Of a stretch of 64,000 nucleotides of DNA, positions 50,725 through 60,035 are shown one piece after another (positions within the stretch are counted from its first letter, which is position 1; each line of letters starts with the position of its first letter). Both the position numbers and the translations under genes were made by a program. Below the pieces are notes generated by a model that saw nothing but the letters and a program-made list of their open reading frames with translations, was not told the origin of the DNA and did no database searches. Source of the DNA: JALNZU01 sp964463695 (lineage in GTDB: Bacteria > Bacteroidota > Bacteroidia > Bacteroidales > F082); assembly GCA_964463695.1 (NCBI GenBank), contig CAYXCZ010000011.1:1-64000 (forward strand), written 5' to 3'.

Positions 50725-50776
50725 GGAAAAGGTTTTATGATCAATGGTTGTTCACTTTCAGGAATTTCTAATCCAA

Positions 50777-51277
50777 TCACTTGTTGCTTTTAACAGCATT
50801 TCTTATAAATAAGAATATCACAAATAAAGGCAAAAAAACGATGATTGGTAATATCCAGGCAAGCTGCGTTGAAACAGATGAATTTGCTGAAACAAATATT
50901 GCCCACGTAATAAGCAAAAAGATCACATTAATAACCACTTTTAACCATCTTATTGCCGTTTGGGCATTCTTATATTGCTTATCTGCATTTTCTTCGGTGA
51001 TTTTTACAGGATAATTAAAAATTTCCGGATAATGGTTCAGCCAGGTCAATCCTATAGTTAAAACTAACGATACTAATGGAACAAAAAGAATAGAGATTTT
51101 GCTGCCATAAGAGTCGGGCTGACCTTTGAAATTGAAATGCGTAGGCACAGTTTCAGGTAAAACCACATACCCATATACAGCCATCATAAACGTTAGGAAA
51201 AGGAGAGCCCAGCCAAATCCTTCTACAACATAATCAGTTGGTTTTAAAGATAGCACAGTTTTTATTCTTTTTGACAT
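50777..51277 (-). CDS. DUF1648-domain membrane protein
   Basis: This 166-residue protein has about four transmembrane segments. The N-terminal portion LPETVPTHFNFKGQPDSYGSKISILFVPLVSLVLTIG is the DUF1648 signature, shared with SdpI-type immunity proteins. The second part (AIRWLKVVINVIFLLITWAIFVSAN, LAWILPIIVFLPLFVIFLFI) gives two more membrane helices. Function is unproven; SdpI-like proteins protect against a cannibalism toxin, but no toxin gene is nearby. It is monocistronic as far as visible. Confidence 0.85.
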   Translation of the reverse strand: MSKRIKTVLSLKPTDYVVEGFGWALLFLTFMMAVYGYVVLPETVPTHFNFKGQPDSYGSKISILFVPLVSLVLTIGLTWLNHYPEIFNYPVKITEENADKQYKNAQTAIRWLKVVINVIFLLITWAIFVSANSSVSTQLAWILPIIVFLPLFVIFLFIRNAVKSNK

Positions 51278-51399
51278 CTTTCCTATTTATGACACAAATG
51301 TAAAGTTTGTAGATAAATTATCTGCGTCAAACTGAGAAAAAACTTCAATCTTTTAGTATTAACGGAATTCGAAGATTTCAGGTTTTAACAAACCAAGTA

Positions 51400-52092
51400 T
51401 TATTTAACTTTTGGTTCAAATGGTTCAGGAAGGGGAGAGCCTTTATCATAATGTATGATTTTCTCAAGATTTCCATCGACGGAGTAGAACTCTTCATCGC
51501 CATGCTTAAGATTCTTTTCATAATGAATGACTCTTTGCAACTTGCCATTCGGGTACCATGCTTTTTGAATACCAGAGCCAAGAGTAAAAGTGGCTTTGCC
51601 AATAACGAAGCCTGATTGGTCGTAAAATAGCCAGTTTCCCTGCATAAGACCATTTTCGTATAACCCATCAATGGCTACTTTACCATTTTCGTAAAAACGT
51701 TGATAAACGCCGTTTAGCGTGTCGCTAAGATATGTTTCGATCAGAAGTAAATCGCCATTGATACCATAATGTGATGATATACTGTCAGTAAGGTTGTTTT
51801 TGTAAAAGGTAACTTCTTGTTTTATTCCATTTTCGTAATACCTGATTTGAGGGCCATGGAGTTCTCCATTTTGGTATGTAGCTTCCATTTGTTTGACTCC
51901 GGAGGCATAAAACCAAACTGAAGTCCCATCTAAAATCTTGTCGTTATTATAGCGTAAAATGGATGTTAGTACACCTTTTTCATCGTATGTTTTTTGCTCG
52001 TTAGAGTTACATCCTGATACAATAAAAGAAAGTGATACTATTAATATCAGTATTTTGAATGCTGATGATCTTCGGAAACTACGAATTTTCAT
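51400..52092 (-). CDS. MORN/YwqK-repeat lipoprotein
   Basis: A lipoprotein signal (LILIVSLSFIVSGC, Cys about 28) leads into about eight repeats of the YwqK/MORN type, each with a pattern like NGxxxGxxxxYYENGxxxxxxxYxNG (for example ELHGPQIRYYENGIKQ, LNGVYQRFYENGKVA, KHGDEEFYSVDGNLE). These form a beta meander used for protein binding. Automated naming as an antitoxin is frequent for such repeats but is not supported here, since no toxin is adjacent. Its ATG overlaps the stop of the LysM gene by four bases, so it is translationally coupled to that gene. Confidence 0.85.
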   Translation of the reverse strand: MKIRSFRRSSAFKILILIVSLSFIVSGCNSNEQKTYDEKGVLTSILRYNNDKILDGTSVWFYASGVKQMEATYQNGELHGPQIRYYENGIKQEVTFYKNNLTDSISSHYGINGDLLLIETYLSDTLNGVYQRFYENGKVAIDGLYENGLMQGNWLFYDQSGFVIGKATFTLGSGIQKAWYPNGKLQRVIHYEKNLKHGDEEFYSVDGNLEKIIHYDKGSPLPEPFEPKVK

Positions 52093-54713
52093 GGATAAAA
52101 GAAAGCGTTTCGTATGGGGATGGTTGAAAAGTTTTCAAACTTATAAATATCCCAATAAATGTTTTCCAAACCACTTTTGGGATTGAGGCGTTTAAAATGG
52201 TAATGTGTTTGCAAGAGTTTCATTGGATATTTTTCGAGGCAATCAATGGAGCTGTTTCCATATTGCTTCAGAAATTTGAGAAAATACCAGGCAATATCAA
52301 ATCCTTCGAAAGCATATTGGTCGGGATCTGTGTTATAAGTTGTGCGGTAATGCTGAATAAATGCAGTGGTATTCATCGCATCATAGCCAATATAACCATC
52401 ATTAAGAAAGTGTGCATCTAAACGCAAAAGGCTCTCGTTAAATAAGTTATCAAAGTCAGCCCAAGAGGGTAGGCAAATAAGTTTGACAGGAAGATTTTCT
52501 GTAAGTTGATTTAGTTTATTTAGAAACTCCATTGCAAAAACCCGATCTTCTCCATAGGCAATCACAATATTGTCGCGGGCAATAGAAGCATTTCTTTTGA
52601 AACTACGAAGGCTATCCTGTTGGTAGGAAAGCAGAGTAATTTCATTGTTGAAGGAAGTTTCATCAGATTCATTCATTTGCAAGAGGCTAATATCGATCCA
52701 TTTTCCTTCGACATTGGAACTGAGAGAGAGATCACTATTCATACGAAGGCGACGTGATAAATCCGCATTTGAGATTTTCACTTCAGCGGGAAGTTTTTGC
52801 TGCAACACTTCTTTAAGTGCCTGAACCTCTTTCGAATTTTTATAAGCATGAGAACTATAAATGAATACCTTGGCATCCGCATACCTGTTTTCGATGAGGG
52901 CAGCTACTTGTTCGAATTGCTCAGCAGGGTCGGGTTTGACTTTTATTACGAAAGGATTTTGTTCTATAATTTCGCGTCTTTGCGACATTGGATTGACGAT
53001 CATAATGCCATGATTCAAAGCAAAATCGGCCATTTTATTAAAGGGTTGGCTGAAAAAAGGACCCACGATGAGATCAGCCTTCATGAGCCATGGATCGTCG
53101 ATAATAGCATCCAGCTTTGTTACAGACTGATCAATATCATATACCTTTATTTCTGCCCGAAGACCAACACTCTTTGCCAATGAATCGGCTGCTAACATAA
53201 ATCCTTTATAGAAAGGAAGAAAGCGTAAAGGGAGTAGCCTGTTCTCATCATTTCCGGTTTGAGACTTTATTGAAGGCACTCTTTCCAGATACAAAGGCAG
53301 CATCAATGCCACCTTGAAAGTTTTGTTTGGGTCAGGAGTATCAGCAATACAGTTACTTGTAATAGATGGAGTTGTTTCGCCTTCATCCAAAAGGGCTGGC
53401 GCAGATTCTTTTTCTTTTTGTACAGGTTTCTGATCCGGCCATACTGGCTGGGTTCCGGTTGTTTTTTGTATAGGAATTCTAACTTTCTGATTGGTAAATA
53501 CTTCTTCTCCTAACGAAGGATTATAGGCCATCAAATCCTCTTTGGTGATGCCATAGTCTTTGGCAAGATTTTTGGCTTTTTGACGATTTTCAACTTTATG
53601 AATTAGAAAAGAATCAACTATTTTTTTTTTAGGAATCAAAATCTTTTGACCCACAGAAAGTGATTGAGTTAAGCCCGGATTCAAGCTTTTGAGTTCTTCC
53701 AGTCCCACTCCGTAAAGCCTCGATATTTTATATAGTGTTTCTCCTTTCGCCACTTTGTGGATTACAGTTGTGTCAACTTCAGAAGTGATCTTTGCTTCAT
53801 CATTTGCATTCGACTGTTTTTTTTCGGGAAGTTTAAGAACCTGACCTACTTTAAGATTATCCTGAATGCCAGGATTTGCTGCCTTAAGTTCAGCCTGAGT
53901 CAACTGATAATAATTTGCAATGTTGAAAAGTGTCTCCTTTGGTTTAACTATATGGATGTTTTTTTGTGCTACTTCTTCTACTTCACCTGGACTAACAGGC
54001 TGTTCGTCTGTGATTATTGTTTTTTTTGATGGTGCTTCAGCATTAATAGGAGAATCGAAGGGTGAAACGGTTTCAATTTTTGTGGTCGAAACCAATTCTT
54101 TTCTTGCGGGGTTTACAGGGCTTTTTGGAGGTGGCTGAAGGTAAGGATCATAGCCGCTGCGCTTAAAACGTGTGTCAGATACCGGCGGTTGTTTATCTTT
54201 TTTAGTAATAGGCACCAAAACATAATCACCTTCATTGAATGGTTCGGAGATGCTGGGGTTGGCATTACGGATAAGTCGTTCGTTGATTAAATAAACTTCG
54301 GAAAGGTATCTGAACGTCTCACTTTTTCCTGCGACATGATACACATAATCATACTCCTCATCAGCTTTTAAAGGATCAGGTTTTACCATTGCAGGTGGAT
54401 TTTGCCCCGTATTGGTGCGCGCAACTGGAACCCTCAAAACCTGATGAACCCTTATTCCGCTCCGGGCTTCACTATTTTCAAGTAACAGCGCTTCAGATGG
54501 AATTCCATAAGCTTTAGCAATGCTGTAAAGTGTTTGCTGCGACTCAACACGATGGAGATAATATGATTTTCCGTTATATTGCTCAATAGTTTGGGAAATT
54601 GTTACGGGAGCTTGTGCAAAAGAAAGAACGCTCAAGAAATAAAAGACAAACAATGTTGCCATCCTTTTTGTAAAGAAAGCAAACTGTAGCATGATGGATC
54701 CAGATTTGTTCAT
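52089..54713 (-). CDS. LysM-repeat protein with C-terminal periplasmic-binding-protein-like domain
   Basis: After a signal peptide (MATLFVFYFLSVLSFAQA region), five LysM-like repeats follow, at about residues 35-80, 125-175, 245-295, 310-360 and 365-415. The clearest are YLHRVESQQTLYSIAKAYGI, IHIVKPKETLFNIANYY and IHKVAKGETLYKISRLYG. Residues about 455-870 form a type 1 periplasmic-binding-protein-like domain (FKVALMLPLYLERVPS, FYKGFMLAADSLA, ADLIVGPFFSQP, MIVNPMSQR). This pairs peptidoglycan binding with a fold used by LpoA-type regulators of wall synthesis or by ligand sensors. The ATG at 54713 lies 12 bases after guaA; an ATG at 54692 is an alternative. Confidence 0.8.
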   Translation of the reverse strand: MNKSGSIMLQFAFFTKRMATLFVFYFLSVLSFAQAPVTISQTIEQYNGKSYYLHRVESQQTLYSIAKAYGIPSEALLLENSEARSGIRVHQVLRVPVARTNTGQNPPAMVKPDPLKADEEYDYVYHVAGKSETFRYLSEVYLINERLIRNANPSISEPFNEGDYVLVPITKKDKQPPVSDTRFKRSGYDPYLQPPPKSPVNPARKELVSTTKIETVSPFDSPINAEAPSKKTIITDEQPVSPGEVEEVAQKNIHIVKPKETLFNIANYYQLTQAELKAANPGIQDNLKVGQVLKLPEKKQSNANDEAKITSEVDTTVIHKVAKGETLYKISRLYGVGLEELKSLNPGLTQSLSVGQKILIPKKKIVDSFLIHKVENRQKAKNLAKDYGITKEDLMAYNPSLGEEVFTNQKVRIPIQKTTGTQPVWPDQKPVQKEKESAPALLDEGETTPSITSNCIADTPDPNKTFKVALMLPLYLERVPSIKSQTGNDENRLLPLRFLPFYKGFMLAADSLAKSVGLRAEIKVYDIDQSVTKLDAIIDDPWLMKADLIVGPFFSQPFNKMADFALNHGIMIVNPMSQRREIIEQNPFVIKVKPDPAEQFEQVAALIENRYADAKVFIYSSHAYKNSKEVQALKEVLQQKLPAEVKISNADLSRRLRMNSDLSLSSNVEGKWIDISLLQMNESDETSFNNEITLLSYQQDSLRSFKRNASIARDNIVIAYGEDRVFAMEFLNKLNQLTENLPVKLICLPSWADFDNLFNESLLRLDAHFLNDGYIGYDAMNTTAFIQHYRTTYNTDPDQYAFEGFDIAWYFLKFLKQYGNSSIDCLEKYPMKLLQTHYHFKRLNPKSGLENIYWDIYKFENFSTIPIRNAFFYP

Positions 54714-54724
54714 AATCTCAATTA

Positions 54725-56257
54725 TTATTCCCATTCAATTGTTGCAGGTGGCTTAGAGCTGATATCATAAACAACTCTGTTCACACCTTTAACTTTATTG
54801 ATTATCTCGTTTGAAATCTTAGCCAGAAATTCATAGGGCAAATGCGACCAATCGGCTGTCATGCCATCTGTTGAGCCAACAGCTCTGAGGGCGACAACAT
54901 TTTCATATGTTCTTTCATCGCCCATAACTCCCACAGATTGAACAGGTAGTAATATTGCAGCTGCCTGCCAAACTTTGTCGTAAAGACCATGCTGATGAAG
55001 TCCTTCGATGAAAATATCGTCAACATCCTGGAGTATTCTGACTTTTACAGCAGTAATATCACCAAGGATACGAATTCCCAATCCCGGTCCTGGAAATGGA
55101 TGGCGGTCGATAATGAACGAAGGAAGTCCAAGCTGCCGGCCAATTATCCTTACTTCATCTTTAAAGAGTGTGTTGAGAGGCTCAACAATTTTGAGCTTCA
55201 TGAAATCGGGTAAGCCACCTACATTATGATGTGATTTGATTGTGGCTGATGGGCCTTTAACAGAAACAGATTCAATAACATCCGGATAAATAGTGCCCTG
55301 TGCAAGCCACTTCACATCTTCAATGTGATGTGCTTCTTCATCAAAAACTTCGATGAAAGTTCCTCCTATAACCTTCCTTTTTTGCTCAGGCTCAGATATT
55401 CCTGCCAATGCCGAGAGGAAGCTGTCTTTAGCATCAACACCTTTAACATTCAATCCGAGATCGAGATAGGAATGGATCACTTTCTCAAATTCATTTTTTC
55501 GCAGAAGTCCGTTATCGACAAAAATGCAATATAAATTTTTACCAATGGCTTTATGAAGAAGCATTGCAGCCACAGAGGAATCAACTCCACCACTTAAACC
55601 AAGAACAACTTTATCGTTTCCCAATTGTTTTTTTAGTGAGGCAACCGATGTTTCGATAAACGAATCCGGAGTCCAATCCTGATGGCAACCGCAGATGCCG
55701 ACAACGAAATTTTGAAGCAATTTTAAGCCTTCTGTTGAATGATAAACTTCGGGATGGAACTGTATTCCAAAGGTATCTTCTCCTTCAATGTGAAATCCTC
55801 CCACAGCAACATCGGCGGTGCTTGCAATGATTTTAAAATTTTCAGGCAGTGACAAAATGGTATCACCATGCGACATCCAAACCTGTGAGCCATGCGTCAT
55901 AGTTTGAACAAGTGGACAGGTTTCATCGATAAACTGCAAGTTGGCACGACCATATTCACGAATTGCTGATGGCTCAACATTGCCTCCATTTTCCCAGGCA
56001 AGAAGTTGCGCTCCGTAACAAACGCCAAGTACAGGGATTTTGCCCAGGAAAGGGCTGAGATCGGGTGAGCCCAGAATCCCATCACGTACTGAAAACGGAC
56101 TTCCGGAGAGAATTACACCTTTAATGGATAGCACATTCGTTGGAATATGATTGTAAGGATGTATCTCACAATATACGTTCAATTCGCGTACACGTCTGGC
56201 TATCAGTTGTGTATATTGTGATCCGAAATCCAGAATCAGAATTGTTTCTTGCGTCAT
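54725..56257 (-). CDS. guaA: GMP synthase (glutamine-hydrolysing)
   Basis: GuaA converts XMP to GMP in the cytoplasm. The N-terminal class I glutamine amidotransferase has the nucleophile Cys80 in VLGVCYGAQLLAW and the His/Glu pair in GIQFHPEVYHS. The ATP-pyrophosphatase domain has the PP-loop VVLGLSGGVDSSVAAMLLHKAIG, then HHNVGGLPDFMKLKIVEPL, HPFPGPGLGIRILG and the dimerisation domain ending TIEWE. The length of 510 is standard. It is first in a three-gene operon with the LysM protein and the MORN lipoprotein. Confidence 0.97.
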   Translation of the reverse strand: MTQETILILDFGSQYTQLIARRVRELNVYCEIHPYNHIPTNVLSIKGVILSGSPFSVRDGILGSPDLSPFLGKIPVLGVCYGAQLLAWENGGNVEPSAIREYGRANLQFIDETCPLVQTMTHGSQVWMSHGDTILSLPENFKIIASTADVAVGGFHIEGEDTFGIQFHPEVYHSTEGLKLLQNFVVGICGCHQDWTPDSFIETSVASLKKQLGNDKVVLGLSGGVDSSVAAMLLHKAIGKNLYCIFVDNGLLRKNEFEKVIHSYLDLGLNVKGVDAKDSFLSALAGISEPEQKRKVIGGTFIEVFDEEAHHIEDVKWLAQGTIYPDVIESVSVKGPSATIKSHHNVGGLPDFMKLKIVEPLNTLFKDEVRIIGRQLGLPSFIIDRHPFPGPGLGIRILGDITAVKVRILQDVDDIFIEGLHQHGLYDKVWQAAAILLPVQSVGVMGDERTYENVVALRAVGSTDGMTADWSHLPYEFLAKISNEIINKVKGVNRVVYDISSKPPATIEWE

Positions 56258-56301
56258 ATACTTTTTCAGGTTGAATGCTGCAAAGTAACGAAAAAAAGAT
56301 A

Positions 56302-56330
56302 TTGAACATTCGGAGGCTTTCTTATGTTTG
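56302..56330 (+). promoter_or_regulatory. Promoter of the AbgT-family transporter gene
   Basis: TTG at 56302-56304, 18 bases, TATGTTTG at 56323-56330. The in-frame ATG at 56324 lies inside the -7 box and therefore cannot be the start; the ATG at 56360 is used. Confidence 0.65.
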
Positions 56331-56359
56331 CAAATTATTTAATAATCAATACTGATTTT

Positions 56360-57916
56360 ATGAAACAGGACAGACCAACGGCTTCAAACGCTGATCTAAA
56401 AAAAAGAGATTTATTTTCTATTTTCCTTTCGATAATTGAAAAGGGAGGCAATGCTTTGCCACATCCAGCAACCTTATTTGCTTTTTTTGCTGTTTTTATA
56501 ATTGTGTTGTCATGGGCAGGCTATATGTTGGGTTGGTCGGCAAAACATCCTGCCACTCTGGAAGAAATTACGGTAGTCAATCTATTATCCAAAGAAAATA
56601 TACATCGGATGTTTTTGGAGGCAGTCAGAAACTATACAGGTTTTGCTCCTTTAGGAATAGTAATGGTTTCTCTTTTAGGTATTGGAATTGCTGAAAGCAG
56701 CGGCTTGATAAGTGCTGCTGTCCGTCTTTTGGTTCAAAGAGCACCTTCAAGGATGCTAACTTTTGTGCTTGTTTTGGCTGGTGTTTTATCCAACACAGCA
56801 TCTGATTTGGGGTATGTTTTGATAATTCCAATGGCCGGTGTGATTTTTCATGCAGTAGGCCGTAATCCGGTAGCTGGTATGGCAGCTGCATTTGCAGGTG
56901 TGTCAGGAGGTTTTAGTGCGAATTTATTTATTGGCACAATTGATCCGCTGCTAGCTGGATTATCAACAGAATCGGCTATGATTATCGACGAAAATTACAA
57001 GGTACTGCCAACCGCAAACTATTACTTTATGGCTGTTTCAGCCATTTTGGTATCAGTGTTAGTTACCTGGGTAACTCATCGTATTGTTGAACCTCGATTG
57101 GGTCCCTATACCGGACATGTGCCCAAAGAATCTCTTGCGCCTCTTGCAGTGAAAGAGAAAAAAGGGTTGTTTTGGGCTTTGATTTTATTCATTGGTTGGG
57201 TGCTGTTTATAGCTTTAACGACCCTTCCTGAAAATGCGTTTTTCAGAGGTGCTGATGGCTCTTTGCTTCATTCACCTCTTCTGGAGGGTTTTATTACGCT
57301 CTTGTTTTTGATGGCAGGAAGTCTGGGATTCGTATACGGCCGCATCACAGGTAAGTTTAAAAATGATGCTGACCTGATTAAAGGAATGACAGAAAGCTTT
57401 AAGACACTTGCTTCATTTTTGGTGCTGGTATTTTTTGCAGCACAGTTTGTTGCTTTTTTCAAATGGAGTCATCTTGGGCTTGTATTTGCAATCAAAGGAG
57501 CTGCTTTTCTGCATGACATCAATATCGGACTTGTTCCTTTGATTGTGCTGTTTGTTATACTCTCCGCATTTTTAAATCTGTTTATGGGAAGTGCCTCAGC
57601 AAAATGGGCAATTCTGGGACCGGTGTTTATACCTATGTTTATGCTATTGGGCTATTCTCCAGAGCTTTCTCAGGCAGTATTCAGGGTTGGAGATAGTGTT
57701 ACCAATATAATTTCGCCAATGATGAGCTTCTTTGCCCTGATTATTGTTTATTTCGAAAAATACGATAACAAGTCCGGATTAGGAACATTGATAGCGACGA
57801 TGATGCCGTACTCGTTGATTTTGTTTGTTTTTTGGACAGCTTTATTGATTGTTTGGGCACTTCTTGACATTCCGCTTGGACCAGGATCACCCATTCATTA
57901 TTTAGGTCAACCTTAA
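56360..57916 (+). CDS. AbgT-family transporter
   Basis: This inner-membrane protein has about 12-13 transmembrane segments and belongs to the AbgT family, whose members import p-aminobenzoyl-glutamate or export sulfonamide antimetabolites. Family marks include FLSIIEKGGNALPHPATLFAFF, YTGFAPLGIVMVSLLGIGIAESSGLI, NTASDLGYVLIIPMAG, GGFSANLFIGTIDPLLAGLS and FMGSASAKWAILGPVFIPMF. The promoter position sets the start at ATG 56360 (518 residues). It is monocistronic and divergent from guaA. A short inverted repeat GGTATTT / AAATACC follows at 57932-57951, but it lacks a clear T-run. Confidence 0.92.
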   Translation: MKQDRPTASNADLKKRDLFSIFLSIIEKGGNALPHPATLFAFFAVFIIVLSWAGYMLGWSAKHPATLEEITVVNLLSKENIHRMFLEAVRNYTGFAPLGIVMVSLLGIGIAESSGLISAAVRLLVQRAPSRMLTFVLVLAGVLSNTASDLGYVLIIPMAGVIFHAVGRNPVAGMAAAFAGVSGGFSANLFIGTIDPLLAGLSTESAMIIDENYKVLPTANYYFMAVSAILVSVLVTWVTHRIVEPRLGPYTGHVPKESLAPLAVKEKKGLFWALILFIGWVLFIALTTLPENAFFRGADGSLLHSPLLEGFITLLFLMAGSLGFVYGRITGKFKNDADLIKGMTESFKTLASFLVLVFFAAQFVAFFKWSHLGLVFAIKGAAFLHDINIGLVPLIVLFVILSAFLNLFMGSASAKWAILGPVFIPMFMLLGYSPELSQAVFRVGDSVTNIISPMMSFFALIIVYFEKYDNKSGLGTLIATMMPYSLILFVFWTALLIVWALLDIPLGPGSPIHYLGQP

Positions 57917-57979
57917 GGAAATAAAGTAGCAGGTATTTTTCAATAAATACCCGATATTATTTTTCATATATATATCAGA

Positions 57980-59923
57980 TTACCAGCGTGCTCTGTCAAG
58001 ACGGTGGCATTTTGCAAGTAATTGCATCAGGGCTTTTGTTTGAACAGGTTTGTAGAGTAACTCATCCACACCTTGTTCGAGATATTCAACTTTTCCTTGC
58101 TGCAAGGCGTCGGCTGTGAGTGCAACGATGTATGGCTGTCGTTTTTTATTGAAGCGCTCCCTGATTAATTTGGTTGCTGAAATTCCGTCCATCACAGGCA
58201 TTTGGATGTCCATTAGAACAACATCGTAAATGCGTCTTTCCAACGATTCGACAGCTTCTTTACCATTTTCGACAAGCTTCACCTGATAACCGTACCTGTT
58301 TAAAACACTCATGATAATACGCTGATTGATAGCATTATCCTCAGCTACCAATATGTCGAGCGGGTGGTATTCTCCCATTCGTTCATCCAGTTGAATTTGG
58401 CGATCAATGGCGTTCAGGTCATCGGCTCTACTTTCTAACACAGCTTCCATTGTATCGAATAATTCACTATAGTCCAATGGTTTAAGTAAAATTACAGTAT
58501 CTTTCCTAATGACAATTGGTTTATCATTAATCTTTTCTCTGTCTTTAAAAAGAATGTGTGGTATTGATTTTTTTTCTCTTACGGCATCAATAAGGCGAAG
58601 GTCAATTTTAACGTTAGTTCGAAGGTGGGTAATGAGCAAATCATAATTAGGCAGCCAATCGGCGAATGTTGGATATTCCTGATCTATGTGTTTTATATCT
58701 ATTTCCATATTGTTGTAAGTAAGATATTCACTTACAAGACGATCCAACACATTATCTGCTGTCAGAAAAAGAACTTTTTTACCTCTGAGTGTTTCCAATG
58801 GTTTAGAACCCTGGCTATTTTCAAGTGGTTTATAGGGAATGCGAATTGTAAAAATTGAACCTTTTTCAAGTTCGGAATGTACTTCCACGTAGCCTTTCAT
58901 TCGTTTAACCAGATGTTCGCAGATGGTAAGTCCCAGTCCGACACCTCTTTTAGAAGAGCTATCAATGGTAGCCTGAACATAGGGTTTGAAAAGCTGAGGA
59001 ATCAGTTCGCTTTTGATCCCGATACCAGAATCACTCACTTTAAAACACAACCATGAATTTTGAGATCCTACACACTTTGTTACATCCAAACGCACAAACC
59101 CCTGATTGGTAAACTTGATAGCATTTTCGAGCAGGTTCATCACGATCTGACGCAAGCGCAAGTCGTCGCCATTGAATAGTTGTGGCAGTGTTGGATCGAA
59201 GAAGTAGAGTAATTCCAAACGTTTTTCAAGGGCATGTTCCATTACACTAACAATGCTTTCGCGCATGCTCTCTCTCAAATCAAACGGTTTGTCATGAATC
59301 CTGATAGTACCTGCTTCAATTTTTGAGTAATCAAGCAAGTCGTTGAACAAGGCAACAAGCAATGTGCCGCTTTCGTGAATTGTATCGATGTAATACCTTT
59401 GTTTGCTGTTTAGTTCGGTATCAAAAAGCATCTCCGCCATTCCGATCACGGCATTCATTGGTGTCCTGATTTCGTGGCTCATGCGTGCCAGAAGTCGGTT
59501 ACTGTACTCTTTTGCTTCATTGATTTCTACATCCATCTTATGCAAAAGATTCATGTTGGAAATCCTTTTATGGTTTGATAGAAGGGTTTTGTAAAGTAAC
59601 GATTCAGTTAATTCGTCTGTTAACAAATAATCCCACAAGCCACTATCCATTGCTGATAACATATCCTGCTCCCGATGATTAGGGCCAAAAGCAATGATTG
59701 GTATAAAAGGAAACCTGTCAGAAACCAGTTTGAGACTTGCAGCAAAACTATCGCAACAGTCTGCATGTAGAAAAACTGTATTGAAGTTTCCTGTTGAGAG
59801 GCCATGTATTATTTCACCTTCTTTTTGAGGATCAAATCGTTGACACGTTAAACCGAAATTCTTGCCAATGCTGCAAAAGGAAATTTGATCAGATGCCTCG
59901 TTTGTTATAATAAGTACACGCAT
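57980..59923 (-). CDS. Soluble hybrid histidine kinase with two degenerate and one intact receiver domain
   Basis: There are no transmembrane helices. Residues 1 to about 115 look like a degenerate receiver domain (VLIITNEASDQISFCSIGKNFGL, FIPIIAFGP, MDSGLWDYLLTDE). The HisKA domain has the phospho-acceptor His150 in RMSHEIRTPMNAVIGMAE. The ATPase domain has NLLENAIKFTNQG, FKVSDSGIGI and KRGVGLGLTICEHLVKRMKG. A second receiver-like stretch (about 385-505; KKVLFLTADNVLDRLVSEYL) lacks the phospho-Asp motif. The last domain is an intact receiver with Asp572 in VVLMDIQMPVMDG. A cytoplasmic signal and an unknown output partner are implied. A perfect promoter lies upstream. Confidence 0.9.
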   Translation of the reverse strand: MRVLIITNEASDQISFCSIGKNFGLTCQRFDPQKEGEIIHGLSTGNFNTVFLHADCCDSFAASLKLVSDRFPFIPIIAFGPNHREQDMLSAMDSGLWDYLLTDELTESLLYKTLLSNHKRISNMNLLHKMDVEINEAKEYSNRLLARMSHEIRTPMNAVIGMAEMLFDTELNSKQRYYIDTIHESGTLLVALFNDLLDYSKIEAGTIRIHDKPFDLRESMRESIVSVMEHALEKRLELLYFFDPTLPQLFNGDDLRLRQIVMNLLENAIKFTNQGFVRLDVTKCVGSQNSWLCFKVSDSGIGIKSELIPQLFKPYVQATIDSSSKRGVGLGLTICEHLVKRMKGYVEVHSELEKGSIFTIRIPYKPLENSQGSKPLETLRGKKVLFLTADNVLDRLVSEYLTYNNMEIDIKHIDQEYPTFADWLPNYDLLITHLRTNVKIDLRLIDAVREKKSIPHILFKDREKINDKPIVIRKDTVILLKPLDYSELFDTMEAVLESRADDLNAIDRQIQLDERMGEYHPLDILVAEDNAINQRIIMSVLNRYGYQVKLVENGKEAVESLERRIYDVVLMDIQMPVMDGISATKLIRERFNKKRQPYIVALTADALQQGKVEYLEQGVDELLYKPVQTKALMQLLAKCHRLDRARW

Positions 59924-59968
59924 ATGTAATTGTCAGTTTATTGATGCAAGATACAACTTTCTTTTTTA

Positions 59969-59998
59969 CAAAAGTAAGATGTCACAAGCTTGTTACAA
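59969..59998 (-). promoter_or_regulatory. Promoter of the hybrid histidine kinase gene
   Basis: On the minus strand TTG (59998-59996), exactly 19 bases, TACTTTTG (59976-59969). The region also contains the likely upstream part of the divergent xseA promoter (plus-strand TATCTTCG at 60008-60015). Confidence 0.65.
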
Positions 59999-60035
59999 GG
60001 CTTTTTTTATCTTCGCTGAGATATATTCAAAGAAG

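Larger units (their letters stand above)
50328..50776. other. Long intergenic region with an orphan plus-strand terminator
   Basis: About 450 AT-rich bases between two minus-strand genes. Its only strong features are the -7 box of the M28 gene and a terminator hairpin oriented for plus-strand transcription at 50699-50724. No plus-strand gene precedes that hairpin, so a small noncoding RNA ending there is possible. No convincing protein frame was found. Confidence 0.55.

Noticed and set aside
50502..50780. Minus-strand frame of 92 codons whose ATG overlaps the DUF1648 stop by four bases
   Set aside because: The ATGA overlap is suggestive, but the frame reads through the GC-rich terminator hairpin, is rich in Tyr/Phe/Lys/Asn as random AT-rich DNA would be, and shows no domain. 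Conservation data could change this view.
50777..51277. SdpI-type immunity function for the DUF1648 protein
   Set aside because: No toxin or SdpR-like regulator gene is near, so only the domain-level call is kept.
51400..52092. Toxin-antitoxin role for the MORN/YwqK-repeat lipoprotein
   Set aside because: It is a lipoprotein in an operon with guaA and a LysM protein; no toxin-like gene is adjacent, so the common automated antitoxin label has no support here.
57932..57951. Hairpin GGTATTT / AAATACC after the AbgT-family gene as terminator
   Set aside because: The stem is AT-rich and short and no T-run follows directly on either strand; too weak to annotate as a terminator.
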